From: an uncultured Peptococcaceae bacterium
Lineage (GTDB): Bacteria; Bacillota; Dehalobacteriia; UBA4068; UBA4997
DNA length: 21,924 bases
Direction of reading: 5' to 3'
Assembly (NCBI GenBank): GCA_947626615.1
Contig: CANQSW010000007.1
Location: 1 to 21,924, forward strand
The notes beneath the pieces were generated by a model. It did not search any database. It was not told the DNA's origin and saw only the letters and a list, made by a program, of their open reading frames with translations. This document shows positions 1 to 5,940 of the stretch, piece by piece (within the stretch, counting starts at the first letter, position 1; every line of letters starts with the position of its first letter). The position numbers were made by a program, and so were the translations under genes.

Positions 1-155
1 CTGCCGGCCTGCCGGAATTTATCCACGCGGCTTATCCGGGGCGGCGGGTGCGCATACCGATGCGGGCGGATTTCCGTTCGTATAATCTCGCCAACTCGGT
101 GGCTGTGCTGGTTTTTGAGGCGCTGCGGCAGCAGGGCTTCCCGGAGCTTATCTAG
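1..155 (+). CDS. trmL: TrmL/CspR-like tRNA (cytidine34-2'-O)-methyltransferase, C-terminal end only
   Basis: This is the last ~50 codons of a gene that begins outside the window, read in the frame that ends at the TAG at 153-155. The visible segment contains RIPMRADFRSYNLANSVAV followed by a VFEALRQQGFPEL tail. This matches the C-terminal S-adenosylmethionine-binding knot motif of the SpoU/TrmD superfamily, TrmL branch, where the usual form is R-x-L/Y-N-L-S/A-N-S/T-x-A. TrmL methylates the wobble ribose of tRNA-Leu in the cytoplasm. The stop codon overlaps the GGAGG ribosome binding site of the next gene, so the two are probably co-transcribed. Another SpoU-family member is possible, since only the C-terminus is seen. 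Confidence 0.8.
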   Translation, partial: AGLPEFIHAAYPGRRVRIPMRADFRSYNLANSVAVLVFEALRQQGFPELI

Positions 156-164
156 GAGGGCGCT

Positions 165-809
165 ATGGCATTGCTGACGGTGGCCGCCCCGGCGCGGGCG
201 GAATTTACCGAAAAAAGATCCCGTTTTATCGGCTATATCAGCCCGGCGGCGGACGAAGCGGCGGCGCAGGCGTTTTTGCAGGAGATACGCTCCCGCCACC
301 GCGACGCCACGCATAACTGCTATGCCTGGCAGACGGGCGAGGGCGGCGAGTGTCAGCGTTCCTCCGACGACGGCGAGCCCAGCGGCACGGCCGGGCGGCC
401 GATACTGGAGGTCATCAGGGGCGCGGGGCTGGAGCGCGTCGTTATCGTGGTGACGCGCTATTTCGGCGGCGTTCTGCTCGGCACGGGCGGGCTGGTGCGC
501 GCTTATACGCAGGCGGCGCAGCAGGCCGTGGCGGCGGCGCAGCTGGTGACGCTGGAGCCGGCGCGGCTGTTGGCGCTCTCGCTGGCGTATGCGGACTGGC
601 CGCGGCTGGAGCCGCTGCTGCCCGCCTGGGGCTGCCAGGTGGAGGACGTGCGCTATACGGATAAGGTGGACGTGCGGCTGCTGGTGCCGCTGGCAGAGGC
701 GGCGGCGCTGCCGCAGCGTTTGGCCGATGCGCTGGGCCGGCCGGTGCAGCCCGTGTGGCTGGCGGAGCTGGCGGAGCAGGCGCAGCTGGCGCGCCCGCTG
801 CCAAAATAA
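165..809 (+). CDS. yigZ: YigZ/IMPACT-family protein (UPF0029 + DUF1949)
   Basis: This 214-residue protein has the normal length for bacterial YigZ. Residues ~15-120 form the UPF0029 (IMPACT N-terminal) domain, with KRSRFIGYISPA near the start, the block DDGEPSGTAGRPI at ~68-80 and the hallmark TRYFGGVLLGTGGLVRAY at ~97-114. The remainder fits the smaller DUF1949 ferredoxin-like domain. The family is linked to translation or RNA binding by similarity to eukaryotic IMPACT, but its bacterial role is not settled. The start is fixed by a TAGGAGGG ribosome binding site, which shares bases with the stop of the upstream methyltransferase gene. A bidirectional terminator follows ~55 bases after the stop. 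Base composition is very GC-rich, so several long antisense frames here are shadows. Confidence 0.9.
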   Translation: MALLTVAAPARAEFTEKRSRFIGYISPAADEAAAQAFLQEIRSRHRDATHNCYAWQTGEGGECQRSSDDGEPSGTAGRPILEVIRGAGLERVVIVVTRYFGGVLLGTGGLVRAYTQAAQQAVAAAQLVTLEPARLLALSLAYADWPRLEPLLPAWGCQVEDVRYTDKVDVRLLVPLAEAAALPQRLADALGRPVQPVWLAELAEQAQLARPLPK

Positions 810-863
810 GGCCAAAAAATCAAGAAAACCACCGAACAACAGCTGTCGCTCATAAAACAGTAT

Positions 864-916
864 AAAAAAGGCCGTTGACTTTTTGCCGGGAAACCGGTGT
901 GTCAACGGCCTTTTTT
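864..916 (+). terminator. Bidirectional rho-independent terminator after yigZ
   Basis: Arms GGCCGTTGAC (870-879) and GTCAACGGCC (901-910) pair perfectly. They are flanked by AAAAAA (864-869) and TTTTTT (911-916), making 16 bp of continuous symmetry around a ~21-base loop. It can terminate the trmL-yigZ transcript on the plus strand and anything arriving from the right on the minus strand. Confidence 0.9.
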
Positions 917-934
917 CAGTATTCAATTGTCAGA

Positions 935-1082
935 CTTGCTGAACAGGCAAAAATGCAAGCGGGTTTATCTGTTCGGCAAGTACGCTAGGAATAGCCGCTT
1001 TAGCGGCGCAAGGGGGTGTAACCCCCTTGACGGAGCGAAGCGACGAAACCTCTCGGAGGTTGGCTTTTTGCTGCCAGAGAGG
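935..1082. repeat. Cluster of stacked hairpins (structured, non-coding)
   Basis: Four inverted repeats follow one another. CTTGCTGAACAG (935-946) pairs with CTGTTCGGCAAG (969-980), with one wobble. GCCGCT (994-999) pairs with AGCGGC (1002-1007). CAAGGGGGT (1009-1017) pairs with ACCCCCTTG (1021-1029) around a 3-base loop. AACCTC (1047-1052) pairs with GAGGTT (1056-1061). The last is mutually exclusive with an alternative pairing of CCTCTC (1049-1054) and GAGAGG (1077-1082), which would enclose TTGGC...GCCA. No convincing gene lies here. The block runs directly into the oriT-like site, and such hairpin-dense leaders are common beside origins of transfer. An RNA-level role cannot be excluded. 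Confidence 0.7.
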
Positions 1083-1101
1083 AAGCCCCGTAGAGCGCAC
1101 G

Positions 1102-1153
1102 ATACATGGTCGCCAGACTATGTATAGAAGTGCGCCCTTTCATTCCTAAAGGG
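1102..1153 (+). other. oriT: Putative origin of transfer (MOBQ/RSF1010-like nic region), orphan
   Basis: An inverted repeat ATACATGGTC (1102-1111) / GACTATGTAT (1116-1125), with one G-T mismatch and a 4-base loop, is followed within two bases by AAGTGCGCCCT (1128-1138). That is the architecture of oriT in RSF1010/R1162-type and related Gram-positive MOBQ plasmids: an arm-loop-arm relaxase site just 5' of a (T)AAGTG^CGCCCT nick core. By analogy the nick would fall between 1132 and 1133. A further hairpin CCCTTT (1135-1140) / AAAGGG (1148-1153) lies just downstream. No relaxase gene is in the window, so the site would be mobilisable in trans or a relic. The layout is seen directly; function is inferred from the known core sequence. 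Confidence 0.6.
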
Positions 1154-1182
1154 TTTTGCAACGTTTCGACAAACGGGAATTG

Positions 1183-1671
1183 TCACAGGCGAAACATACT
1201 TTTGATCAGCTGCTTTCCTGTACTTGTTTTGACGATTCGATTCAGAAAACTATCTATGTTCTTCCTATCATATCCATTTTCGGAAGCATTGGCGATATAA
1301 TCTGCTTCTACAAGAATTTGATAATCTATTCCGTCAATGCCCGATAATGTGTGATGATGGCCTACGAGATACTTTATCCGCTCCATTTGATATACACTCA
1401 TACCAGCATCGTTTAAGAACGCTTCTACCATCGGTATACCTTCCTCTTCCTGATACGTTCCATTGGTGTTGCCGTACTTTTCACGACAAAGAGGGCAGGC
1501 TATATCATGGGTGATTGCAGCGACCTCAAGGATATACTGCGTTTCACCGTCCAACTGCTCCAATTCTGCAATCGTTTTGGCGTAAGTCCAAACGCGAATG
1601 AAGTGGTCTATATCGTGAATATTGCCTTCTGAGAAGACAATCATTTTGTTTATAATCTGCGAAATCGTCAT
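1183..1671 (-). CDS. HD-domain protein (putative metal-dependent phosphohydrolase)
   Basis: The protein has 162 residues from the chosen ATG at 1671. It carries the HD-superfamily metal ligands: H19 and H23 in IHDIDHF, the H55-D56 pair in AAITHDIA, the histidine run H105-H107 in VGHHHT, and D124 in VEADYIANA. This supports an intact divalent-metal phosphohydrolase fold, probably cytoplasmic and acting on a nucleotide or similar phosphate ester; the substrate is unknown. The frame extends 17 codons further upstream to 1722. The internal ATG is preferred because GGAGG sits just before it and the likely -10 element (1728-1733) would place the transcript start at about the upstream ATG. The gene stands alone, next to the oriT-like site, and may be cargo of a former mobile element. 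Confidence 0.8.
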   Translation of the reverse strand: MTISQIINKMIVFSEGNIHDIDHFIRVWTYAKTIAELEQLDGETQYILEVAAITHDIACPLCREKYGNTNGTYQEEEGIPMVEAFLNDAGMSVYQMERIKYLVGHHHTLSGIDGIDYQILVEADYIANASENGYDRKNIDSFLNRIVKTSTGKQLIKSMFRL

Positions 1672-1727
1672 ATCCTTCGCCTCCACAACTTCAGATTTGT
1701 CGAGCAGTCGCACACTCGACATTGAAT

Positions 1728-1736
1728 ATTATACCA
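1728..1736 (-). promoter_or_regulatory. Extended -10 promoter of the HD-domain gene
   Basis: On the minus strand the sequence reads TGGTATAAT, a perfect extended -10 (TGnTATAAT). A weak -35 (TAGATT) lies 17 bases upstream. Transcription would start near 1721, leaving a ~50-base leader before the ATG at 1671, which supports the internal start of the HD gene. Confidence 0.6.
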
Positions 1737-1956
1737 CCGTAATGTGAAGAAATCTATCACTCTTTAGGCACGTTTATTAAAATCTTTTCCTTAAATCTCT
1801 GTGTATATCGAATAGAAAACGCCCCGGCGATTTTGTCCTCGTCCAGAGCGTTCCTATCCGCCGTTCCTGCCTGTCTTAAAGACAAGCTCAAACAACATAC
1901 TGTTTTATGACCAGCCTGAAAATTTCGGCCGGTGGTTTTGTTTTGTCTTTTTGCTC

Positions 1957-2748
1957 TCAGGAGAGCAGGATACGGTCGTTATCGAGCATTTCGCCCTTGA
2001 CTTCGCGGTATTTTTGCAGCAGGCCAGCCACGGTGAGCGAGCTTCGCTCCTCGCCCTGGATATCCAGCACGATGTCGCCGTCGTCCATCATCAGCGTGCG
2101 GTTGCCAAGCTCCAGCGCCGAGGCGATGTTGTGGGTGATCATCAGGGTGGTGATGCCCTTGGCCGCCACCACCTCGCGGGTGATGTTGAACACCTTTTCC
2201 GCCGTCAAGGGGTCCAGCGCGGCGGTGTGCTCGTCCAAGAGCAAAATCTTCGGCGTGACGATAACGGCCATAAGCAGGGTGACGGCCTGCCGCTGCCCGC
2301 CGGAGAGCAGCCCCATTTTGGTCTTCATGCGATCCTCCAGCCCCATGCCGAGGTTGGCCAGCGCCTCGCGGAAAATTTCGCGGTCGCGCCGGGTGATAGC
2401 GGGCTGCCAGCCCTTTTTCAGCGTGGCGTAGGGAATGGCCAGATTCTGCTCTATGGTGAGGTCGGGCGCGGTGCCCTTCATCGGGTCTTGGAAAATACGG
2501 CCGATCACCTTGGCGCGGTAGGTCTCCGGGCGGAAGGTGACGTCCTCGCTGTCGATGAGTATCTGCCCCTCGTCGGTCAGAAACGTCCCGGCGATAGCGT
2601 TAAACAGCGTGGATTTGCCCGCGCCGTTGCTGCCGATAATCGTGGCGAAATCGCCGGGCGCCAGATGCAGCGAAAGCCCTTTTAACACGTGTTTTTCGTT
2701 GGCCGTGCCGGGAGCAAAGGTTTTGTGGATATTACGAATTTGCAGCAT
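1957..2748 (-). CDS. ABC transporter ATP-binding protein of an importer with a TrpXYZ-like layout
   Basis: This 263-residue nucleotide-binding domain has every canonical element: Walker A GSNGAGKST at ~39-47, Q-loop IFQD around residue 87, signature LSGGQRQ at ~148-154, Walker B ILLLDE at ~168-173 and the switch histidine in MITHN near 206. It powers the permease encoded just upstream. Its ATG has a GGAGGGAG ribosome binding site inside the end of the permease gene, and the two coding regions overlap by 17 bases, which implies translational coupling. It is the last gene of the lipoprotein-permease-ATPase operon. The family includes the pneumococcal TrpXYZ system and many uncharacterised importers, so the substrate is left open. 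No clear terminator follows; the downstream stretch (1672-1956) holds only the HD promoter and short imperfect inverted repeats. Confidence 0.92.
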   Translation of the reverse strand: MLQIRNIHKTFAPGTANEKHVLKGLSLHLAPGDFATIIGSNGAGKSTLFNAIAGTFLTDEGQILIDSEDVTFRPETYRAKVIGRIFQDPMKGTAPDLTIEQNLAIPYATLKKGWQPAITRRDREIFREALANLGMGLEDRMKTKMGLLSGGQRQAVTLLMAVIVTPKILLLDEHTAALDPLTAEKVFNITREVVAAKGITTLMITHNIASALELGNRTLMMDDGDIVLDIQGEERSSLTVAGLLQKYREVKGEMLDNDRILLS

Positions 2749-3652
2749 TTTCCCGCTCCCTCCTTGTCTTGTTGCGGCGCTCGGTCAGCGCGGCTTTTAA
2801 GGGGCTCACGGCCAGCGCCACCGCGATGATGACCACGGATACCAGCTTCAGGAAATACGTCGGAAAGAGGTTGGTGCGGATAGCTATCGCTATGATCAGG
2901 CGGTAGGCCACGCTGCCCACGATAGCGGAGACGAAGCCGACCGGCAGGCTCTTTTTGACGCAGAGCGTCTCGCCGATGATCACCGAGGCAAAGCCGATGA
3001 CGATCGTGCCGCTGCCCGCCGTTACGTCGGCGTAACCCATATATTGCGTGTAGACCGCGCCGGAGATAGCCACGCAGCCGTTGGCCAGCGCCAGCGCCAG
3101 CCATTTCATCTTGGTGGTGGAAACGGAAGTGGCCCGCACCATTTCCTCGTTGTCGCCGGTGGCGCAGATGCAGAGGCCGGTGTGGGTGGTGAAGAAGAAT
3201 TCCACCAGCGCCACCACGATACCGCAGATGAGCAGCCCGACGATGATCAGCGAGGCGTGCTTGGAGAGGCCCGTTAAATTCTGAAACATCGAGAACACCG
3301 TATCCGAGCCGAGAATGGAAATGTTCGGCACGCCGTTGTTCATGATCAGCAGGTTGATGGAATAGAGGGCGGACATCGTCATGATACCCGCCAAGATCGA
3401 GGGTATCTTCACCTTGGTCTGAAAGAAGGCCGTGCAGCTGCCGGCCAAAGCGCCCGCCGCCAGCGCGACGAAGATCGCGAATATCGGGTGGCCGGCGTTG
3501 GTGAGCATGGCGCTGACGGCCATACCGAGGGTGATGCTGCCGTCCACCGTCAGATCGGGGATCTTCAAGATGCGGAAGGTTATGAACACGCCCAGCACCA
3601 TCAGGCCGTAGACCAGACCCAGCTCCACCGCGCCCAGTAATTGATTGGTCAT
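2732..3652 (-). CDS. ABC transporter permease (branched-chain amino acid permease-like fold)
   Basis: The 306-residue product is strongly hydrophobic with about eight to nine predicted membrane segments. It has the signature LKIPDLTVDGSITLGMAVSA at ~29-48, typical of permeases paired with PF04392-type binding proteins. A single permease gene suggests a homodimeric channel. It would sit in the cytoplasmic membrane, receiving substrate from the lipoprotein encoded upstream and coupling to the ATPase downstream. The start at 3652 has AAGGAGC seven bases before it. The 3' end overlaps the ATPase gene by 17 bases. A hairpin with a T-rich tail lies between this gene and the lipoprotein gene, so permease and ATPase are probably made in lower amounts than the binding protein. 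Confidence 0.9.
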   Translation of the reverse strand: MTNQLLGAVELGLVYGLMVLGVFITFRILKIPDLTVDGSITLGMAVSAMLTNAGHPIFAIFVALAAGALAGSCTAFFQTKVKIPSILAGIMTMSALYSINLLIMNNGVPNISILGSDTVFSMFQNLTGLSKHASLIIVGLLICGIVVALVEFFFTTHTGLCICATGDNEEMVRATSVSTTKMKWLALALANGCVAISGAVYTQYMGYADVTAGSGTIVIGFASVIIGETLCVKKSLPVGFVSAIVGSVAYRLIIAIAIRTNLFPTYFLKLVSVVIIAVALAVSPLKAALTERRNKTRRERENAANS

Positions 3653-3685
3653 GGGAAAAAGCTCCTTAAAGCAAAAGCGAGATCG

Positions 3686-3723
3686 AAAAACAAAACGCGG
3701 GGAGAGCCAGGCACTCCCCGCGT
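3686..3723 (-). terminator. Intercistronic hairpin/attenuator between binding-protein and permease genes
   Basis: A perfect 10-bp stem, ACGCGGGGAG (3695-3704) with CTCCCCGCGT (3714-3723), encloses a 9-base loop. Read on the minus strand it is followed by TTTTGTTTTT. It lies after the lipoprotein stop codon and before the permease ribosome binding site. Such leaky terminators commonly set an excess of binding protein over membrane components. Confidence 0.8.
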
Positions 3724-3737
3724 CTTAAATAGCCGAC

Positions 3738-4760
3738 TTACTTTGTCGTCACATAGGTGGCCTGAGCCGCGTAATCCTCCGGCAGAGTGATGCCAAGAGC
3801 GTTCTGCACGTCGCTGTTGATGACCAGAGCGAAGTTGCTGTATTGCTGGCAGGGCATATCCTCCAGCGCTTTGCCGTTGTACCAGTCGATGACCATATCG
3901 GCGGTCATTTCGCCAACGGTGCCATAATCCACGCCATAGGAGCAGAACGCGCCGCCCTGGGTCATGGCGTCAGCCGCGCCGTAGACCGGGATCTTCATGT
4001 CGGTCAAGGTCTGACCCAGCTGGTTGAAGTTGGAAGCGATGATAGAATCCAGCGTTACGTAAACGTAACCGATCTCGTCGGCGGAAAGCGCCTGCGCCTG
4101 GGTGATCGCGTCGGTCACGTCGGCGTAACCGACGACTTCGTACGGGATCGAATTATCCTCGCAATAGGTCTTGGCGGCCTGCATGGTACATTCCGAATTG
4201 TTCTGCGAGGTGTTGTACATGATGCAGACCTTCTTGCCCTCCTCCAGCGGGGTGATCGCCTGGGCTGTGGTGATGATCAGATCGGCCGGAATGGTGTTGG
4301 AGGTGCCGGTGGCCAGGTTGGCCGGGTCGATAGTGTTAAGATCGGGCATGATCTTGGAATATACCGGGTCTACCACGGACATGAAGATGATCGGGGTCTC
4401 GCCGCCGCAAATGCTCACGGCCGCCTGCGCGGGCGGGGTCAGCATCGGCACGACCAGATCGTAGCCGTTATCTACGAAGCCCTGGATAATGGTGGACATG
4501 GTGGCCGCGTCGCCGGAAGCGCTCTCAAAATCGATGTTGATCTTGTCGCCCAGGCCCGCGTCCTGAATGGTCTGGATAAAGCTGTCGTGCATCTGCGAAG
4601 CGTCGGCCATATCGACCAGCTGCACGAAGCCCACGGTGATAACGTCCTTTTCGTTTACGGTGCCGGTCTTGGTCTCGCCGCCGCCCTCATCGCCGCCGCC
4701 GCAGCCCGCCAGCGCGAACACCAGCAGCAGGCTCATCAGTAATGCTGTCAGTTTTTTCAT
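3738..4760 (-). CDS. ABC substrate-binding lipoprotein (PF04392/TrpX-like)
   Basis: The product has 340 residues from the ATG at 4760, which follows GGGAGG. An upstream in-frame start at 4889 is rejected because it would precede the promoter. The N-terminus is a lipoprotein signal: MKK, a hydrophobic core, and lipobox LAGC with the modified cysteine at residue 20, then a Gly/Glu-rich tether. The mature part has the two-lobed periplasmic-binding-protein type I pattern (VGFVQLVDM, GYDLVVPMLTPPAQAA, TPIIFMSVVDPV, GTSNTIPA, YVTLDSIIASN), characteristic of the ABC_sub_bind family. It would sit on the outer face of the membrane and hand ligand to the adjacent permease. Some relatives bind aromatic amino acids; the ligand here cannot be read from sequence. 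Confidence 0.9.
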   Translation of the reverse strand: MKKLTALLMSLLLVFALAGCGGGDEGGGETKTGTVNEKDVITVGFVQLVDMADASQMHDSFIQTIQDAGLGDKINIDFESASGDAATMSTIIQGFVDNGYDLVVPMLTPPAQAAVSICGGETPIIFMSVVDPVYSKIMPDLNTIDPANLATGTSNTIPADLIITTAQAITPLEEGKKVCIMYNTSQNNSECTMQAAKTYCEDNSIPYEVVGYADVTDAITQAQALSADEIGYVYVTLDSIIASNFNQLGQTLTDMKIPVYGAADAMTQGGAFCSYGVDYGTVGEMTADMVIDWYNGKALEDMPCQQYSNFALVINSDVQNALGITLPEDYAAQATYVTTK

Positions 4761-4836
4761 GGTTTTTTCCTCCCTTGATACCTTGCTAAAAATTCCTGGC
4801 CCGGTTGCTGACAACGACCGAACCGTGATAAAATAC

Positions 4837-4864
4837 ATTTTAACATTTTTTGTCTTTTTGTCAA
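4837..4864 (-). promoter_or_regulatory. Promoter of the ABC importer operon
   Basis: On the minus strand a consensus -35 TTGACA (4859-4864) is separated by 16 bases from -10 TAAAAT (4837-4842), which is preceded by TGT and so forms an extended -10. It lies ~75 bases before the lipoprotein ATG. It is back-to-back with the promoter of the nitroreductase gene, with only 18 bases between the two -35 boxes. Confidence 0.8.
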
Positions 4865-4882
4865 GCGGGCGGGGCAACTTTC

Positions 4883-4912
4883 TTGCCACAATGCCCGCGC
4901 CGGTGGTATAAT
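4883..4912 (+). promoter_or_regulatory. Promoter of the nitroreductase gene
   Basis: TTGCCA (4883-4888), an 18-base spacer and TATAAT (4907-4912) preceded by TGG form a near-consensus promoter with an extended -10. The transcript would start near 4919, ~40 bases before the ATG. It diverges from the importer promoter, so a regulator bound between them could affect both. Confidence 0.75.
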
Positions 4913-4959
4913 TTTAACAGAGATCGGCGCGTTAGCGTTATATTTAAGGAGGTATATTT

Positions 4960-5472
4960 ATGGATTTCAACGCTTTGGCGGCAAAAAGGTATTCCTGTAA
5001 AAAATTTGACGGCCGGCCGGTGGCGGCAGAGCAGCTGGCGGCCATTCTGGAGGCGGGGCGGCTCGCGCCCACGGCCAAAAACCTGCAGGAGCAGCGTATC
5101 TATGTGATACAGTCGGCGGCGGGGCTGCAAAAGGTGGATAAGATCACGCCCTGCCGCTACGGCGCCGCTACGGTGCTGCTGGTGGCGTATGATACGGCGA
5201 ATATGTTCACCTATCCCGGCGGCCAGCGCACCTCCGGTGTGGAGGACGCGAGTATCGTGGCCACGCACCTTATGCTGGCGGCTGCGGCGGCGGGCGTGGA
5301 CAGCTGCTGGCTGAATTTCTTCGACCCGGCGGAGGCGGCGGCGGTGTTTGAGCTGCCGAAGGAAGAGGAGGTGCTGATGCTGCTGGACCTCGGCTATGCC
5401 GCGCCCGGCGCGGGGCCGCTGCCGAATCATACCAGCCGCAAAGAGCTGGCCGAGACCGTGCGATATATCTGA
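4960..5472 (+). CDS. Nitroreductase-family FMN oxidoreductase
   Basis: This compact 170-residue member of the nitroreductase family starts at an ATG behind AAGGAGG. Recognisable elements are the N-terminal RYSCKKF block (family form R-x-S-x-R-x-F, FMN phosphate contact), LAPTAKNLQ at ~36-44 (family form APSAxNxQ), a central EDAS...HLMLAAAAAGVDSCWLNFF segment, and the C-terminal GYAAP...NHTSRKEL segment. Members use FMN and NAD(P)H to reduce nitro groups, quinones or similar acceptors in the cytoplasm, typically as homodimers; the physiological substrate is unknown. The gene is transcribed alone from its own promoter, divergent from the ABC importer. The short length suits the small clostridial nitroreductases. 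Confidence 0.88.
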   Translation: MDFNALAAKRYSCKKFDGRPVAAEQLAAILEAGRLAPTAKNLQEQRIYVIQSAAGLQKVDKITPCRYGAATVLLVAYDTANMFTYPGGQRTSGVEDASIVATHLMLAAAAAGVDSCWLNFFDPAEAAAVFELPKEEEVLMLLDLGYAAPGAGPLPNHTSRKELAETVRYI

Positions 5473-5586
5473 AAACAGCTGCGTTTGCCCGAAAAATTTG
5501 TCATAACCGCTTGGCCCGGCGCATAAAATTCCCGCCTTTGCAAAGAATAGCTACTGCAAGAGCAATTTGTAAAAAAGGAGAGCTTG

Positions 5587-5763
5587 ATGATGAAAGCAAC
5601 AGGCATTGTGCGCCGCATTGACGATCTGGGCCGCATCGTTATCCCCAAGGAGATTCGCCGGACCATGCATATCCGCGAGGGCGACAACCCACTGACGACA
5701 TTGGATCAGGGCGAAAAATTTTGCTTTAGTATGTTGGATCTAGCCAAGCGCAGAGGCTGGTAA
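5587..5763 (+). pseudogene. SpoVT/AbrB-type regulator remnant with unrelated tail
   Basis: The reading frame encodes 58 residues from tandem ATGs behind an AAAAGGAG site. Residues 2-33 match the N-terminal swapped-hairpin DNA-binding domain of SpoVT almost perfectly (KATGIVRRIDDLGR, then IVIPKEIRRTMHIREGD). The family then continues with PLEI and a hydrophobic strand, followed by a GAF-like C-terminal domain, for ~180 residues in all. Here the sequence switches after GDN to an unrelated 25-residue tail ending in KRRGW. I found no frameshift that restores the family sequence, so a deletion or recombination has fused the domain to other DNA. It may be dead, or a short dominant DNA-binding peptide, since the ribosome binding site is intact. 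SpoVT belongs to late forespore regulation in spore-formers. Confidence 0.7.
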
Positions 5764-5780
5764 ATGTACATAACGACTAG

Positions 5781-5817
5781 TTTGGGAGGGATCTTGCGTT
5801 GCAAGGTCCCTCCCAAA
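5781..5817. repeat. Long near-perfect hairpin between convergent genes
   Basis: Arms of 17 bases, TTTGGGAGGGATCTTGC (5781-5797) and GCAAGGTCCCTCCCAAA (5801-5817), enclose a 3-base loop with a single G-T wobble. Neither strand has a T-tract after the hairpin, so it is not a standard terminator, although its place between convergent units suggests a transcript-end or barrier function. The rest of 5764-5940 shows nothing else recognisable. Confidence 0.75.
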
Positions 5818-5940
5818 AAATTATTTGGTCTTGTTCCAGCTTGGCGGAAGATACATAAGAAGATTTTCCTACAAGGATTTCAATAAGGCCGTATCAAAAC
5901 AATACTAATTTAGTCTCTATTATTTTCCCAGATCAAAAAA

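Noticed and set aside
1671..1722. Upstream ATG at 1722 as the start of the HD-domain protein
   Set aside because: It falls at the predicted transcript start, while the ATG at 1671 has GGAGG at proper spacing.
1897..1940. Possible terminator hairpin (ACCAGCC / GGCCGGT) followed by T-rich DNA
   Set aside because: The stem is short with a mismatch, and the T-rich side faces the plus strand, where no gene needs termination.
1951..2685. A 244-codon plus-strand frame
   Set aside because: Antisense to the ABC ATPase, whose Walker and signature motifs are complete.
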